Assembly (NCBI GenBank): GCA_945862495.1 | Contig: CAMAYM010000055.1 | Location: forward strand, 1-17,641 | DNA: 17,641 bases | Direction: 5' to 3' | Source of the DNA: Bordetella parapertussis | GTDB taxonomy: Bacteria; Pseudomonadota; Gammaproteobacteria; Burkholderiales; Burkholderiaceae_B | Shown here: positions 1-7,253 of the stretch, one piece after another | How positions within the stretch are numbered: the stretch's first letter is position 1 | Layout of the letters: each line of letters opens with the position of its first letter | The notes under the pieces: model-generated | Told to the model about the DNA's origin: nothing | Database searches by the model: none | The model's input: only the letters and a program-made list of their open reading frames with translations | Translations under genes and position numbers: made by a program

Positions 1-2
1 CA

Positions 3-869
3 AGTCTAACCAACAACCAAGTAGGCCCACGTTCAATTCTTTATTCGCTTGTCATTGACACCATTGAAATACGCAATTCTAAAAACGTCATCCTTACAAA
101 GTATTTCAATAATCCATATTTGCCGAAATACAATGAATTTCAAAAGGCACTTTACACGCTCATCCAGGCTGGACTCAGCACCGAAATCGTTCCAACAAAA
201 CAAATCCTTTCAGCGCCGATGAATGCTGAGTCGCTTAACCGAAACTTGCTCGCCACAGTCAATGCACAAAATGTTCCCGGCGTGATGGTTGAGCCCATCA
301 AAACAGGCGGCGTGACAAACTATCAGATCGTGCGGGTCGTACCCACCACGCGCATGTGTTTGAACAAGACAGCGGAACTAGAGACACTTGGCAAACGCTT
401 TGCTAAATCTGCTTACTGTAATGTGCAAACAACTGGTACCTTGTCACAACCTCTGATGCCCGGTGTTGCAGCAAAGTTGGCCGATGCTGGTGTTGATAAA
501 GACAGTCTTCTTGTGATTAAACTCAGATCGACACGCAATGTCTTTGATTTCTTGGGCACATTGGTCAACTTACAAAATGGTGATCAAAAAACACAAATTA
601 AAGTACTGAACTCAGATGAAATTGCGACGAATCCAAAGCTCCTTGAGGATGAGTCGGCGGCCTCTGCACTGCCTCTTTTAATAGTTCAAAAAGGCAGTAA
701 CGCTTCAGGCAACGCGTTGACTTCTGTCACGTATCAAGGTGAAACGTACACAGTACCTGCTGATTCCAACAGCTACACACGTCAAGTACTCAGCATGGTT
801 TCTCAACTGCTGACACTCAATAAAGTACCAGGAGCGATTCCAGCCTCACCTGCAGTATTGATTAAGTAA
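3..869 (+). CDS. Unrecognised protein, C-terminal part (5' end outside the window)
   Basis: The frame is open from the left edge, so the TTG near 120 is not the start; 288 residues are visible and the true start lies upstream. No family name comes to mind with certainty. The tail resembles, from memory, a group of unnamed proteobacterial exported lipoproteins that share a stretch like LRSTRNVFDFLG, then a short beta-rich part with YQGETYTVPAD, and a Ser/Leu-rich end of the kind SMVSQLLTLNK followed by a Pro-rich finish. No membrane helix or enzyme motif is visible in this part, and the protein looks soluble. It ends 34 bases before a strong terminator, so it is the last gene of its transcription unit and converges on the operon at 931-5305. 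Coding status is confident; function is unknown. Confidence 0.75.
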   Translation, partial: SLTNNQVGPRSILYSLVIDTIEIRNSKNVILTKYFNNPYLPKYNEFQKALYTLIQAGLSTEIVPTKQILSAPMNAESLNRNLLATVNAQNVPGVMVEPIKTGGVTNYQIVRVVPTTRMCLNKTAELETLGKRFAKSAYCNVQTTGTLSQPLMPGVAAKLADAGVDKDSLLVIKLRSTRNVFDFLGTLVNLQNGDQKTQIKVLNSDEIATNPKLLEDESAASALPLLIVQKGSNASGNALTSVTYQGETYTVPADSNSYTRQVLSMVSQLLTLNKVPGAIPASPAVLIK

Positions 870-903
870 GCAATCTGATTATTTTTTTGATTGCAAGCAA
901 AGT

Positions 904-937
904 AAATTGCCCACTTATGTGGGCAATTTTTTATTTT
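904..937 (+). terminator. Rho-independent terminator, probably bidirectional
   Basis: A perfect 11-base-pair stem (AAATTGCCCAC at 904-914 pairing with GTGGGCAATTT at 919-929), a TTAT loop and then a T-rich run end the rightward gene. The stop codon of the leftward 124-residue gene lies inside the T-run (931-933), so the same hairpin probably also ends the leftward operon, although the T-tract on that side is weaker. Confidence 0.9.
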
Positions 938-1305
938 AGTGGTTCAGACTGTGTTGCCAAGGGGGCTTCGGTTAGATCTGTAGCACCTTTTTTACTTTTT
1001 GAGCGCTTAAATATATCGGTAAACCCTCTGTTAGCGCGCTCTTGTTTAATATGATCAGTATGCTCAGCATGCGTCGCTGAGGGGGCTTGCGATAAATCAT
1101 CAAGCCTTTCTTTACTTTTTGATCGATTAAATAAGGTAAAGAAACTTCTGGCGCGATCGCTTAGAAACAAAACCAAAACAATAGAAATCGCTGGGGTCAC
1201 CACTAAAGAAAGCAGCACGACCCCCCAAAAGCCTAAGCGACTCCAACGTCCTATCCAACCCACCATCACACACAAAAGAGCATAAATACCTAGGGTTACA
1301 TACAT
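931..1305 (-). CDS. Small membrane protein with a duplicated cytoplasmic tail
   Basis: The 124-residue protein has two hydrophobic helices (about residues 3-20 and 27-49) separated by a short basic turn, GRWSRLGFWG, then a hydrophilic basic tail. The tail is an internal duplication: residues 51-81 and 91-121 repeat the pattern RAR/RAN, F(N/K)RSKSK, DL, AP, AT with a 40-residue period. The start ATG has GAGG about 5 bases upstream. It is the last gene of the probable operon 5305-931, 59 bases after the ABC exporter, so a role beside the exporter is possible. The N-terminal half has the general look of small two-helix membrane proteins of unknown function, and I do not recognise a named family. 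Coding status is supported by the stop codon lying in the terminator and by the conserved repeat reading frame. Confidence 0.7.
   Translation of the reverse strand: MYVTLGIYALLCVMVGWIGRWSRLGFWGVVLLSLVVTPAISIVLVLFLSDRARSFFTLFNRSKSKERLDDLSQAPSATHAEHTDHIKQERANRGFTDIFKRSKSKKGATDLTEAPLATQSEPLK
943..1155 (-). repeat. Tandem duplication of about 93 bases inside the 124-residue gene
   Basis: Two imperfect copies (1063-1155 and 943-1035) are 120 bases apart. Both carry, on the + strand, GGGGGCTT (1081 and 961) followed about 30 bases on by TTTACTTTTTGA. They encode the two F(N/K)RSKSK...DL..AP.AT units. The protein-level match is better than the DNA match, which suggests an old duplication held by selection. 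Confidence 0.75.
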
Positions 1306-1364
1306 GAGAGCCTCGATTTTCGATTTAGAACTAATTGTTTCTTGCGAATAAGGCGAGAGACCAA

Positions 1365-3002
1365 TCAGGCGTCTATCGGCTTACCGTTTGACATAATCAA
1401 AACGTGATCTGCACGATCGAAATAATGATCATCATGCGTAATGGCAATCACGGTTTTTTCCATCGTCCGAAGTTTCGGGATAATTTTTTCGTAAAACTCT
1501 TGACGGAACTCAGGATCTTGGTCGGCGGCCCATTCATCCAACACAATGAACGGACGGTCTTCGAGTAAGGCCACGATTAAAGCCAAGCGTTTACGTTGCC
1601 CAGTGGAAAATTGCAAAGATGTAAATTGACCATTTTGGACATTCACCTTGCCTTCCATTTGAAATACTTTGAGTAGCTCTTGCATCCGAACCACATCGTC
1701 TGCTGGCAGACCATACATTGTTTTAAATAGATGGAAATCGCTAAACACCACTGAGAAAATATCCCTATACGCACCTGAAGTTGGCTCGGCGATAGGTAAT
1801 CCATTCAAGAGAATACGGCCTTCGGATGGTTGGTATAAACCAATCAAAATTCTCATGAGCGTCGTTTTGCCAGAACCATTATTACCCCGAATGAAGTAAA
1901 CCTTTCCGGCTTCAAACTGATAATTGACGGGGCCCAAAACAAAAGCGCCATTTCGTTTCTCAACACTAACGTGTTGATAACACACGCCCTCCAAAGCGAT
2001 TGATTGGATCTTACCAAAGGTCTCTGAACTAGACGCCGTGGCGTTGTTTTGTGCACTTTCATCCAAACGCTTCGCCAACGTTTGAAGCGTGCGTGCTGCG
2101 ACGTTTGCCTGTGAAAGATTGGGGACACTGACAATGATCCCTGACAGCGAACCTGCTAAAAATAAAGCAGTGGTCGCAGCAGTCGTCACATGGCTGGCGA
2201 AATCACTTGATAAAACAGGCACAACAAAAACCATAATACCAACTGTCACGTACAGCAAAATTTGCAGACTATTAAAAAAGTTGGTAATGGTAACCACTAA
2301 CTTACCCTTTTCCTCATTAATCCGCTTAGACTCTTTCACCATATATCGCGTGATGTCATATGCGCGATCAGAGTTCATCTTAATTTCTTTATAACCATTC
2401 AGAAAGTCTGCATAAATCTCATTCACAGCACTTTCGCCATGAGAAACTTTTTCGAGTTGACCGACAACTTTAAAGAGCTCAGTCACGCCCAGAATTAAAA
2501 TTAATAATGTCGAGACTAATATGATGACAAAGGCAGTCATTGAGACTGTTGCCATGTATAGCGTCAAAAAAGCGAGTGTGGCGATCGACTGACACGTCGT
2601 CACCGTGACGCCCACAGCCGAAGAGACAGACTGTGTATCGCGTGCGAGCACCTCTAAAATATAGTTTCGGCCTATTTCATCAATTTTGCCCAAATTTGAT
2701 TTGAAAACATCGCTCATAATTTTGATCTTGAAGCGATAAATTAGTGCTTGGGAATTACGAATATTTTCATCATTGGAACGGCGTGTTCCAAACAAAAGTA
2801 CTAAGAGCAGCGCGGCGAAACCGAAAAACTCCCAGGTCACCGATTCTCCATCGGTCACGGCACTGGCTGCCATGTTGATCAAACCAATCAGAGTCGTATT
2901 GGTTAGTCCGACAAAAACGGACAACCAAATCATGCGTCGCAGTTCACGGGGGCTTTCACGACTGAGAAAGTCGAATAAATCTGACTTCATTAAGCTGCGC
3001 AT
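1365..3002 (-). CDS. ABC exporter, PvdE/SyrD/YojI-type (cyclic peptide or siderophore precursor)
   Basis: The 545-residue half-transporter joins an N-terminal membrane domain (about residues 20-310, roughly six helices) to a C-terminal ATPase (about 330-545). Visible motifs are Walker A GNNGSGKTT (373-381), signature FSTGQRKR (465-472), Walker B with FIVLDEWAADQDP (485-497) and switch histidine H523 in THDDHYF. The DEWAADQDPEFR stretch and the VFSDFHLF sequence where most ABC proteins have a Q-loop glutamine are hallmarks of the family containing PvdE (ferribactin export), SyrD and YojI. It should act as an inner-membrane homodimer that moves a peptide to the periplasm. It sits third from last to second from last in a DUF697/ParA operon, 39 bases after its upstream gene. 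An NRPS lies at the other end of the window, which fits a peptide cargo. ATG 2990 is an alternative start; neither start has a clear ribosome site. Confidence 0.93.
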   Translation of the reverse strand: MRSLMKSDLFDFLSRESPRELRRMIWLSVFVGLTNTTLIGLINMAASAVTDGESVTWEFFGFAALLLVLLFGTRRSNDENIRNSQALIYRFKIKIMSDVFKSNLGKIDEIGRNYILEVLARDTQSVSSAVGVTVTTCQSIATLAFLTLYMATVSMTAFVIILVSTLLILILGVTELFKVVGQLEKVSHGESAVNEIYADFLNGYKEIKMNSDRAYDITRYMVKESKRINEEKGKLVVTITNFFNSLQILLYVTVGIMVFVVPVLSSDFASHVTTAATTALFLAGSLSGIIVSVPNLSQANVAARTLQTLAKRLDESAQNNATASSSETFGKIQSIALEGVCYQHVSVEKRNGAFVLGPVNYQFEAGKVYFIRGNNGSGKTTLMRILIGLYQPSEGRILLNGLPIAEPTSGAYRDIFSVVFSDFHLFKTMYGLPADDVVRMQELLKVFQMEGKVNVQNGQFTSLQFSTGQRKRLALIVALLEDRPFIVLDEWAADQDPEFRQEFYEKIIPKLRTMEKTVIAITHDDHYFDRADHVLIMSNGKPIDA

Positions 3003-3041
3003 ATAGAGATCACATCAAACTAATAGGGTTAAATAAAATTA

Positions 3042-3980
3042 TTATGCGGCCGCAGCATTTTTCTTGCTTTGAAACAGCTTTTTACCTTTTAAAAATTGCT
3101 CTGTGGCAAAGTCTTTCATATCCTCGCTTTTAAAACTTAGCAAATCGCCATTAGACTCAAAATGTTTTACGAAGGTCGCACCAATGGCGTACGTTGAGCC
3201 AAAAGAAAGCGCAGGCTCTACGGTCCAATTAAAAATCTGCCCTACAACTGGAATATTTTTTATCAATATTCTTGTGGCGCCCGTTGCAACCGCGGAGGTC
3301 AACGTTCCGCCAATAAGGCCCGTTGCCACAGCCGCTGCGACTTTTTTTTCAAAGGGAATATTGTAGTGCTTGCAAAGTAATTGAATCAGCTTAATCTGCG
3401 CGCCTGAAAGCGCAACAATATCCAATACTGGAACGGGTGCCATACCCGCCACGACTGCCCATTGTGACCATGTTTTAACGATCGCCATCGCTTCACGATG
3501 ACGCGTTGTCATATTCGCCTCCGTCACAATTGAAGCGCTTGGAGCAACAACAGCGTTAGGTGTTACGGGCGGGGAAACAACGGCAGGCGGCGTTGTTGGA
3601 GGTTGTACACTCTTTTTCGCAGCTGGCGACTCTTCGGATCGGAGTTCCTTGGCAAATAACACCTCGGTGTCTGTATTTGAACGTTTCACACGTTTCGCCA
3701 TGCCGGCTGACTGAGTGGGTAGCACATCCTCGGGACGCGCAGGCGTGGTGGAGGGATTGACATTCTTGGCAGATGTACGCTTTGATTTGACAGGATCATT
3801 TTTTTTATCAGATCCCTGTTTCTTTGAAGAGCCAGCCTGTTTCTTTAAAGAAACAGATTGTTTCTTAGGGGGGGCTGACCGTTTTTCAGAAGCCTCTTTA
3901 ACCTGGTCGACTTTCAAACTTTTAGCCGTTGATGACGTCAAGGGATTGGAGCCGATTGTGCTGGAGCGTTTGGTAGCCAT
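3042..3980 (-). CDS. DUF697-like membrane protein with long Lys-rich disordered N-terminus
   Basis: The 312-residue protein has two parts. Residues 1-155 are low complexity: first Lys/Ser/Thr-rich and strongly basic, with KKQ repeated at 39, 46 and 53, then Pro/Val-rich. Residues 160-300 are a DUF697-type domain, with WSQWAVVAGMAPVPVLDIVALSG (171-193), hydrophobic helices, a GQ/GS-rich centre and the end motif FVKHFESNG (270-278). That domain is shared with the proteins at 4811-5305 and 13977-14465. The start ATG has AAGG 7 bases upstream, and the gene begins 11 bases after the ParA stop, so the two are surely cotranscribed. In ParA systems for cargo positioning, a partner with a disordered basic N-terminus stimulates the ATPase; this protein sits where such a partner would be. 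That role is inferred from position and composition only. Confidence 0.85.
   Translation of the reverse strand: MATKRSSTIGSNPLTSSTAKSLKVDQVKEASEKRSAPPKKQSVSLKKQAGSSKKQGSDKKNDPVKSKRTSAKNVNPSTTPARPEDVLPTQSAGMAKRVKRSNTDTEVLFAKELRSEESPAAKKSVQPPTTPPAVVSPPVTPNAVVAPSASIVTEANMTTRHREAMAIVKTWSQWAVVAGMAPVPVLDIVALSGAQIKLIQLLCKHYNIPFEKKVAAAVATGLIGGTLTSAVATGATRILIKNIPVVGQIFNWTVEPALSFGSTYAIGATFVKHFESNGDLLSFKSEDMKDFATEQFLKGKKLFQSKKNAAAA
3816..3866. repeat. 21-base repeats with a 20-base perfect palindrome inside a coding region
   Basis: The pattern (C/T)TGTTTCTT begins at 3816, 3837 and 3858, exactly 21 bases apart, and encodes the KKQ heptad-like repeats of the Lys-rich DUF697 protein. Bases 3837-3856 form a perfect palindrome: CTGTTTCTTT followed directly by its reverse complement. 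The mRNA could fold here, or the site could bind a protein. It may simply be a by-product of AAG/AAA-rich codons. Confidence 0.8.
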
Positions 3981-3991
3981 ACAAAACCTTT

Positions 3992-4750
3992 TTACCTTGT
4001 GAGTGTAAGGACTTCTCGTGCCAAAGAACGAAAGTCATCGCAGGCCCCAGACTTGGGACTATATTGAAAAATGCTTTGTTTGAAAGACGGCGCTTCTGAG
4101 AGGCGAATATTTTCTCTTATATAAGTCTTTAACAGTTTTTCACCAAAGCTGTCTGACAACGCTTGAATAATGTCTTGTGAGTGGAGCGTGCGTAAATTCA
4201 CGCGTGAGGCCACCAAACCAAGCAATTCGAGTTTTGGATTAAGGTCCTCACGAATCGCATCAAATGTTTGCATTAACTGTGCAACACCGGACAAGGATAA
4301 AACCTGAGTTGTCACGGGTATTAACAGCTGATGAGCAGCGGTCAACGCATTGGACGTCAAGAGGCTCAGCGTCGGAGGCGTGTCAAGAATCACCACATCC
4401 CATTGCTGTTTACGCAAGGCGGATAAACGTTTTTTTAATTGCCTTTCAGGCGCATCCACCTTTGTAAGAACGCGATCCAAGCTCGACAGCGCTCCAGAAC
4501 CCGCAATGATAGAGACTCCTGGCACACTGGATGGGTGAATGAATGTGTCCAACGCATGATCAGTCGTAAATAACTCAAAGCTTCCTAGTGCCGGTTGGCC
4601 AATCCCAAGCCATTCGCTAGCATTGCCCTGAGGATCAAGGTCAATCAGCAAAACTTTTCGACCCTCTTGGGCCAGACCAGCAGCTAAATTGACCGCTGTT
4701 GTGGTCTTGGCACAACCACCTTTCAAGTTGGAAATAGCGATGATTTGCAT
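3992..4750 (-). CDS. Orphan ParA/MinD-family ATPase
   Basis: The 252-residue protein is a full-length Soj/ParA-type ATPase. It has the deviant Walker A KGGCAKTT (10-17, with the signature lysine K10), switch I DLDPQGNAS (37-45), Walker B VVILDTPP (119-126) and the conserved end RENIRLSEAPSFKQSI (212-227) plus SLAREVL. There is no N-terminal DNA-binding extension, as in plasmid type Ia proteins. No ParB gene or obvious parS array is next to it. Instead it lies between two DUF697-like genes (60 bases after one, 11 before the other), followed by an ABC exporter. Orphan ParA proteins of this kind (McdA, ParC, PpfA) ride on the nucleoid and space out protein cargo, so a positioning role for a membrane or synthetase complex is the likely reading. 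A chromosome or plasmid partition role is less likely here. ATG at 4750 has no strong ribosome site. Confidence 0.93.
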   Translation of the reverse strand: MQIIAISNLKGGCAKTTTAVNLAAGLAQEGRKVLLIDLDPQGNASEWLGIGQPALGSFELFTTDHALDTFIHPSSVPGVSIIAGSGALSSLDRVLTKVDAPERQLKKRLSALRKQQWDVVILDTPPTLSLLTSNALTAAHQLLIPVTTQVLSLSGVAQLMQTFDAIREDLNPKLELLGLVASRVNLRTLHSQDIIQALSDSFGEKLLKTYIRENIRLSEAPSFKQSIFQYSPKSGACDDFRSLAREVLTLTR

Positions 4751-4810
4751 GATAGAAATCTAAATATTACTTACTGGCCGAATGAATGGGCTCAAAACAC
4801 TGAGGACAGC

Positions 4811-5305
4811 TTAACCTTTGGACCGTTGCTTCATAAACTCTTGCCTAAATTCTGCCTTCAAATTGGACTCACTAAACCTGACTAACGTACCGCCATTCTC
4901 AAAATGACGCACAAAAACTCTACCAATCACGTTAGTGGTGACCGAACCCATTGCCGACATCGAAACGGCCCCCACCAAAGTCCCCACGCCTGGAAGCAAC
5001 TTGGCAGTGGACCCAATCGCGAGCTTAGCCACACCCATTGGTATCAAGGTGCCCAGCAAAACGGATATCACGCTGGACGCCAACTCTTTTGTCATCTTGA
5101 CGCCGTAAAGCTCTGACAAGTCGATCAGTAATTTAGTCTGAATCGAAGCCAAGGTTGCCGCATCTAAAAAAGGGATGGGAATAACGCCTGCAGCTAAACT
5201 CCAGCGAGTGGCGGACTCAACCAGGTGTGCAGCCTTTTGCAACCGCAGTGTGTGCAAGATATCCGGCAATACTTCAACCGCCTCAACGTCAATTGTAATA
5301 GTCAC
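4811..5305 (-). CDS. DUF697-like small membrane protein (first gene of the ParA/exporter operon)
   Basis: The 164-residue protein is a lone DUF697-type domain with no GTPase or other fused domain. Key parts are ATRWSLAAGVIPIPFLD (32-48), then SIQTKLLIDLSELYGV, two glycine-rich hydrophobic segments (about 79-99 and 104-128) and FVRHFENGG (131-139). It is closely similar in layout and motifs to the protein at 13977-14465, and more distantly to the C-terminal half of the protein at 3042-3980. DUF697 domains are otherwise best known as the membrane-linked part of some GTPase-type proteins such as YcjF. The start is GTG at 5305, with GAGG about 9 bases upstream on the coding strand; the ATG 13 bases upstream is out of frame. 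It leads the operon and lies 55 bases downstream of the CTCWCA repeats. Confidence 0.85.
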   Translation of the reverse strand: MTITIDVEAVEVLPDILHTLRLQKAAHLVESATRWSLAAGVIPIPFLDAATLASIQTKLLIDLSELYGVKMTKELASSVISVLLGTLIPMGVAKLAIGSTAKLLPGVGTLVGAVSMSAMGSVTTNVIGRVFVRHFENGGTLVRFSESNLKAEFRQEFMKQRSKG

Positions 5306-5328
5306 AGATCGTCCTCATGAATGCACAG

Positions 5329-5389
5329 TTTATATTGTCGCCTTGCATCTGAAATAACCCTCACAATCCCTCTCAATTGCTCACAATTT
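5329..5389 (-). promoter_or_regulatory. Putative regulated promoter with three 10-base-spaced CTCWCA repeats
   Basis: On the + strand CTCACA (5360), CTCTCA (5370) and CTCACA (5380) are spaced exactly 10 bases apart, each followed by AAT. They lie upstream of the leftward DUF697/ParA operon. On the minus strand a TATAAA (5334-5329) lies 25 bases from the nearest repeat and may be the -10 box. The -35 position reads TTATTT, a poor match, which would fit a promoter needing an activator bound at the repeats. The same double repeat occurs at 8877 and 14744. Confidence 0.5.
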
Positions 5390-5418
5390 TTAGCAGAGGC
5401 GCTAATTGAGCACAATTG
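5374..5418. repeat. Imperfect inverted repeat overlapping the operator-like repeats
   Basis: CAATTG (5374-5379 and 5413-5418) forms the outer arms, and TTAGC/GCTAA around an AGAGGC loop forms the inner arms, with a mismatched middle. It lies just past the 3' end of the leftward MgtC-type gene and before the leftward DUF697 gene. No T-run follows, so a classic terminator is doubtful. Confidence 0.4.
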
Positions 5419-5435
5419 AAAAGAAGTAAAAAATT

Positions 5436-6665
5436 CTAAAGTGCCATCATGACGAGGCTCGCCGCCGCCATCATCGCAGACAAACCGCCTGACACATAGA
5501 GTCCGTAGCGCGCGCCCCCACTAAAAAAAGCCAGCACCGACTTAGCGAGGGATGCTGTCGCCAACACGATTAATACGCCCCATTGCGCAGCGCTTTGCTC
5601 AAGCGCCCCCAATGCATTCAGTTGAGCAAGACTGGCCGCCGCGGCATGTAACTCAACCAAAGCCACCAGCCCGGCAGTGATCAATGCACCGGTGTCACCG
5701 AAATGCTCCTGCAACCAAGCCGTCAACAGAACAACCCCTGAAATGATAATTGCAATCGAAAAAGCTTGGGTCAATTTAAATGCTCGGGTAGGGGCTGACT
5801 CGACGAGCGTCTGATGATGTTTATCATTCAACCAACACAGCAAAGCAGCCAAAACTAACACCAAACTACTTGCTAGGAAAACAAATACTAAGCTGTGCAA
5901 TAACATGGGCGCAATTGCGCCCAAGACAGCTGACATGAGTAGGAGTGAAGCTAAGTTTGCTAGAAGTGCGCCTGCGCTTGCAGCAGCGACCAAAGCAGGC
6001 GCCTCTTTCGCTTGACTGCCCAAACTCGCCACCGCCAACGTCGAGGAAACAAAACCCGCAAAAAATCCAGCAATCGGCATTCCCAACCGCATACCCGCAA
6101 CACGCTGCGCGAAATGCCCCAACATCCCCACCGCCATGACAAGCACAGCCAGACGCCAGATCATGTTTAAGTTCAACACACCCCAAGGGTCAAGCGGCTG
6201 GTTGGGCATGAGAGGCCAAAGCACCACTGCAGCGGCGGCGAGTATCAAGGCATCATTGACTTCCTCTTCACTTATGCGCTCACGCGTCAAATGCTGCAAA
6301 GGTTTTTTTACATGTAACAAAATTGCAATGACGACTCCGAGCGCTGACGCCAGCACGCGCTGATCGTGCGCTAAACCGCCCAAAACGAACGTTGATAAGA
6401 TTGCGACCTCACCTGTCATACCGGGGTCAGTGTCTGCCGTTTTTAGATAACCGATGACAGCCAAGGTGCCAATCGCTAAAAGTGTTGCCACAAATGGAAC
6501 TATGCCAAGTTCCCACGTCATCACACCAAGTAACGCAAGGAGCGCATGCGTGCGTATACCCGCCTTCGCAACGCTATTGACGTGCGCGCGCTCACGTACA
6601 GTACCAATTAATAAACCAATACCGAGGGCTGTTAGCAAACCTCTCAGTGCTGGATCGATTTCCAT
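5436..6665 (-). CDS. MgtC/SapB family membrane protein with DUF4010
   Basis: The 409-residue integral membrane protein has about ten or more hydrophobic helices. The N-terminal part (to about 150) has the MgtC/SapB features: GLLTALGIGLLIGTVRER (9-26), AGIRTHALLALLG and the TADTDPGMTGEVAIL stretch. The C-terminal part matches the DUF4010 layout, with the GMPIAGFFAGFVSSTLAVASLG segment and a run of Ala/Leu-rich helices. Its length is typical for MgtC/SapB-DUF4010 fusions. The biochemical role of these fusions is not established; a small-ligand or ion role in the inner membrane is usually assumed. It begins 16 bases after the adhesin E-like gene, so the two are probably one unit. No link to the peptide genes is visible. 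Confidence 0.9.
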   Translation of the reverse strand: MEIDPALRGLLTALGIGLLIGTVRERAHVNSVAKAGIRTHALLALLGVMTWELGIVPFVATLLAIGTLAVIGYLKTADTDPGMTGEVAILSTFVLGGLAHDQRVLASALGVVIAILLHVKKPLQHLTRERISEEEVNDALILAAAAVVLWPLMPNQPLDPWGVLNLNMIWRLAVLVMAVGMLGHFAQRVAGMRLGMPIAGFFAGFVSSTLAVASLGSQAKEAPALVAAASAGALLANLASLLLMSAVLGAIAPMLLHSLVFVFLASSLVLVLAALLCWLNDKHHQTLVESAPTRAFKLTQAFSIAIIISGVVLLTAWLQEHFGDTGALITAGLVALVELHAAAASLAQLNALGALEQSAAQWGVLIVLATASLAKSVLAFFSGGARYGLYVSGGLSAMMAAASLVMMAL

Positions 6666-6681
6666 GAGAGGCTCTTTTTTG

Positions 6682-7095
6682 CTATTTAGGGTCGCAAGCG
6701 TAATTTTTTAAATTTTGCTCAACGCTGCGGGGATTAATCGGCTGCCATTGACTGTAAACTTTTTCAGTTTTGACAATTTTGCCACCCGCCATTCGTTCTT
6801 CATGGAAGTCAATGGTGTAGGTTCGAACACGATTATCGCGGCAATTGTATTGCGCGCGAATCACAACCGAATTAAACACCACGCCTTGCTGGTTACGCAT
6901 TTTTTGTTTGTAATCCAACATCTCAGACACATTAACAAAGATGTCAGTGCGAAGAATTTCTCCACGATCGGTATAAGTCTGGAGGGCAGCGTCTTCGTGC
7001 AAGCTGATCCACTGCGCGTGTGCCGCACAGGAAACAAAACCGATGCTCAAGAGAGCATATTGCAGGAGCTTCTTTAGTCCTAAGATTTTCTTCAT
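6682..7095 (-). CDS. Secreted surface-adhesin E-like protein
   Basis: The 137-residue protein has a clear Sec signal peptide (basic start, hydrophobic core LLQYALLSIGF, likely cleavage after AHA at 25-27). The mature part follows the surface-adhesin E family pattern: WISLHEDAALQTYTDRGEI early on, a central FNSVVIRAQYNCRDNRVRTY, and a C-terminal YSQWQPINPRSVEQNL ending in a cysteine. C85 and C134 could form a disulphide. The family takes its name from Haemophilus protein E, but most proteobacterial members are periplasmic or outer-surface proteins without proven adhesion. It is followed 16 bases later by the MgtC-type gene. The start ATG at 7095 faces the divergent gene at 7254. Confidence 0.8.
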   Translation of the reverse strand: MKKILGLKKLLQYALLSIGFVSCAAHAQWISLHEDAALQTYTDRGEILRTDIFVNVSEMLDYKQKMRNQQGVVFNSVVIRAQYNCRDNRVRTYTIDFHEERMAGGKIVKTEKVYSQWQPINPRSVEQNLKNYACDPK

Positions 7096-7175
7096 ATCGC
7101 ACTTGCCCCTCTAGGCTTATCTAAAGCATCAATTTTTTTGTTAGATGATGTCGAGTTTAGCTTCCATCGCTCCAA

Positions 7176-7204
7176 ATAGGGCATGTTATTGAATGAGCCC
7201 CTAT
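7176..7204. repeat. Inverted repeat in the divergent region before the decarboxylase-like gene
   Basis: ATAGGGC (7176-7182) pairs with GCCCCTAT (7197-7204) with one bulged base, leaving a 14-base loop. It lies about 50 bases before the ATG at 7254 and in the 158-base gap between two divergent genes. It could be a regulator site or a leader hairpin. The rest of this gap shows only AAGGA (about 7239) as a ribosome site for the rightward gene. Confidence 0.4.
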
Positions 7205-7253
7205 CAAAGAAAAGCATTAAACTTCACTTAAATTACACAAGGACACCTGTCTC

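Noticed and set aside
120..869. A gene starting at the TTG near position 120
   Set aside because: The same frame is open and protein-like back to the left edge, so the start lies outside the window.
3992..4750. ParA as evidence of a plasmid or a chromosome partition locus
   Set aside because: No ParB, parS array, replication gene or origin feature is visible, and the neighbours are membrane proteins and an exporter.
5374..5418. Terminator for the MgtC/SapB gene
   Set aside because: The stem is interrupted and no T-run follows on the minus strand, so it is listed only as an inverted repeat.
5866..6186. Overlapping ORFs on both strands inside the MgtC/SapB gene
   Set aside because: They are other-frame readings of a strongly recognised membrane protein; the Cys/Gly-rich translation is typical of a frame shadow.
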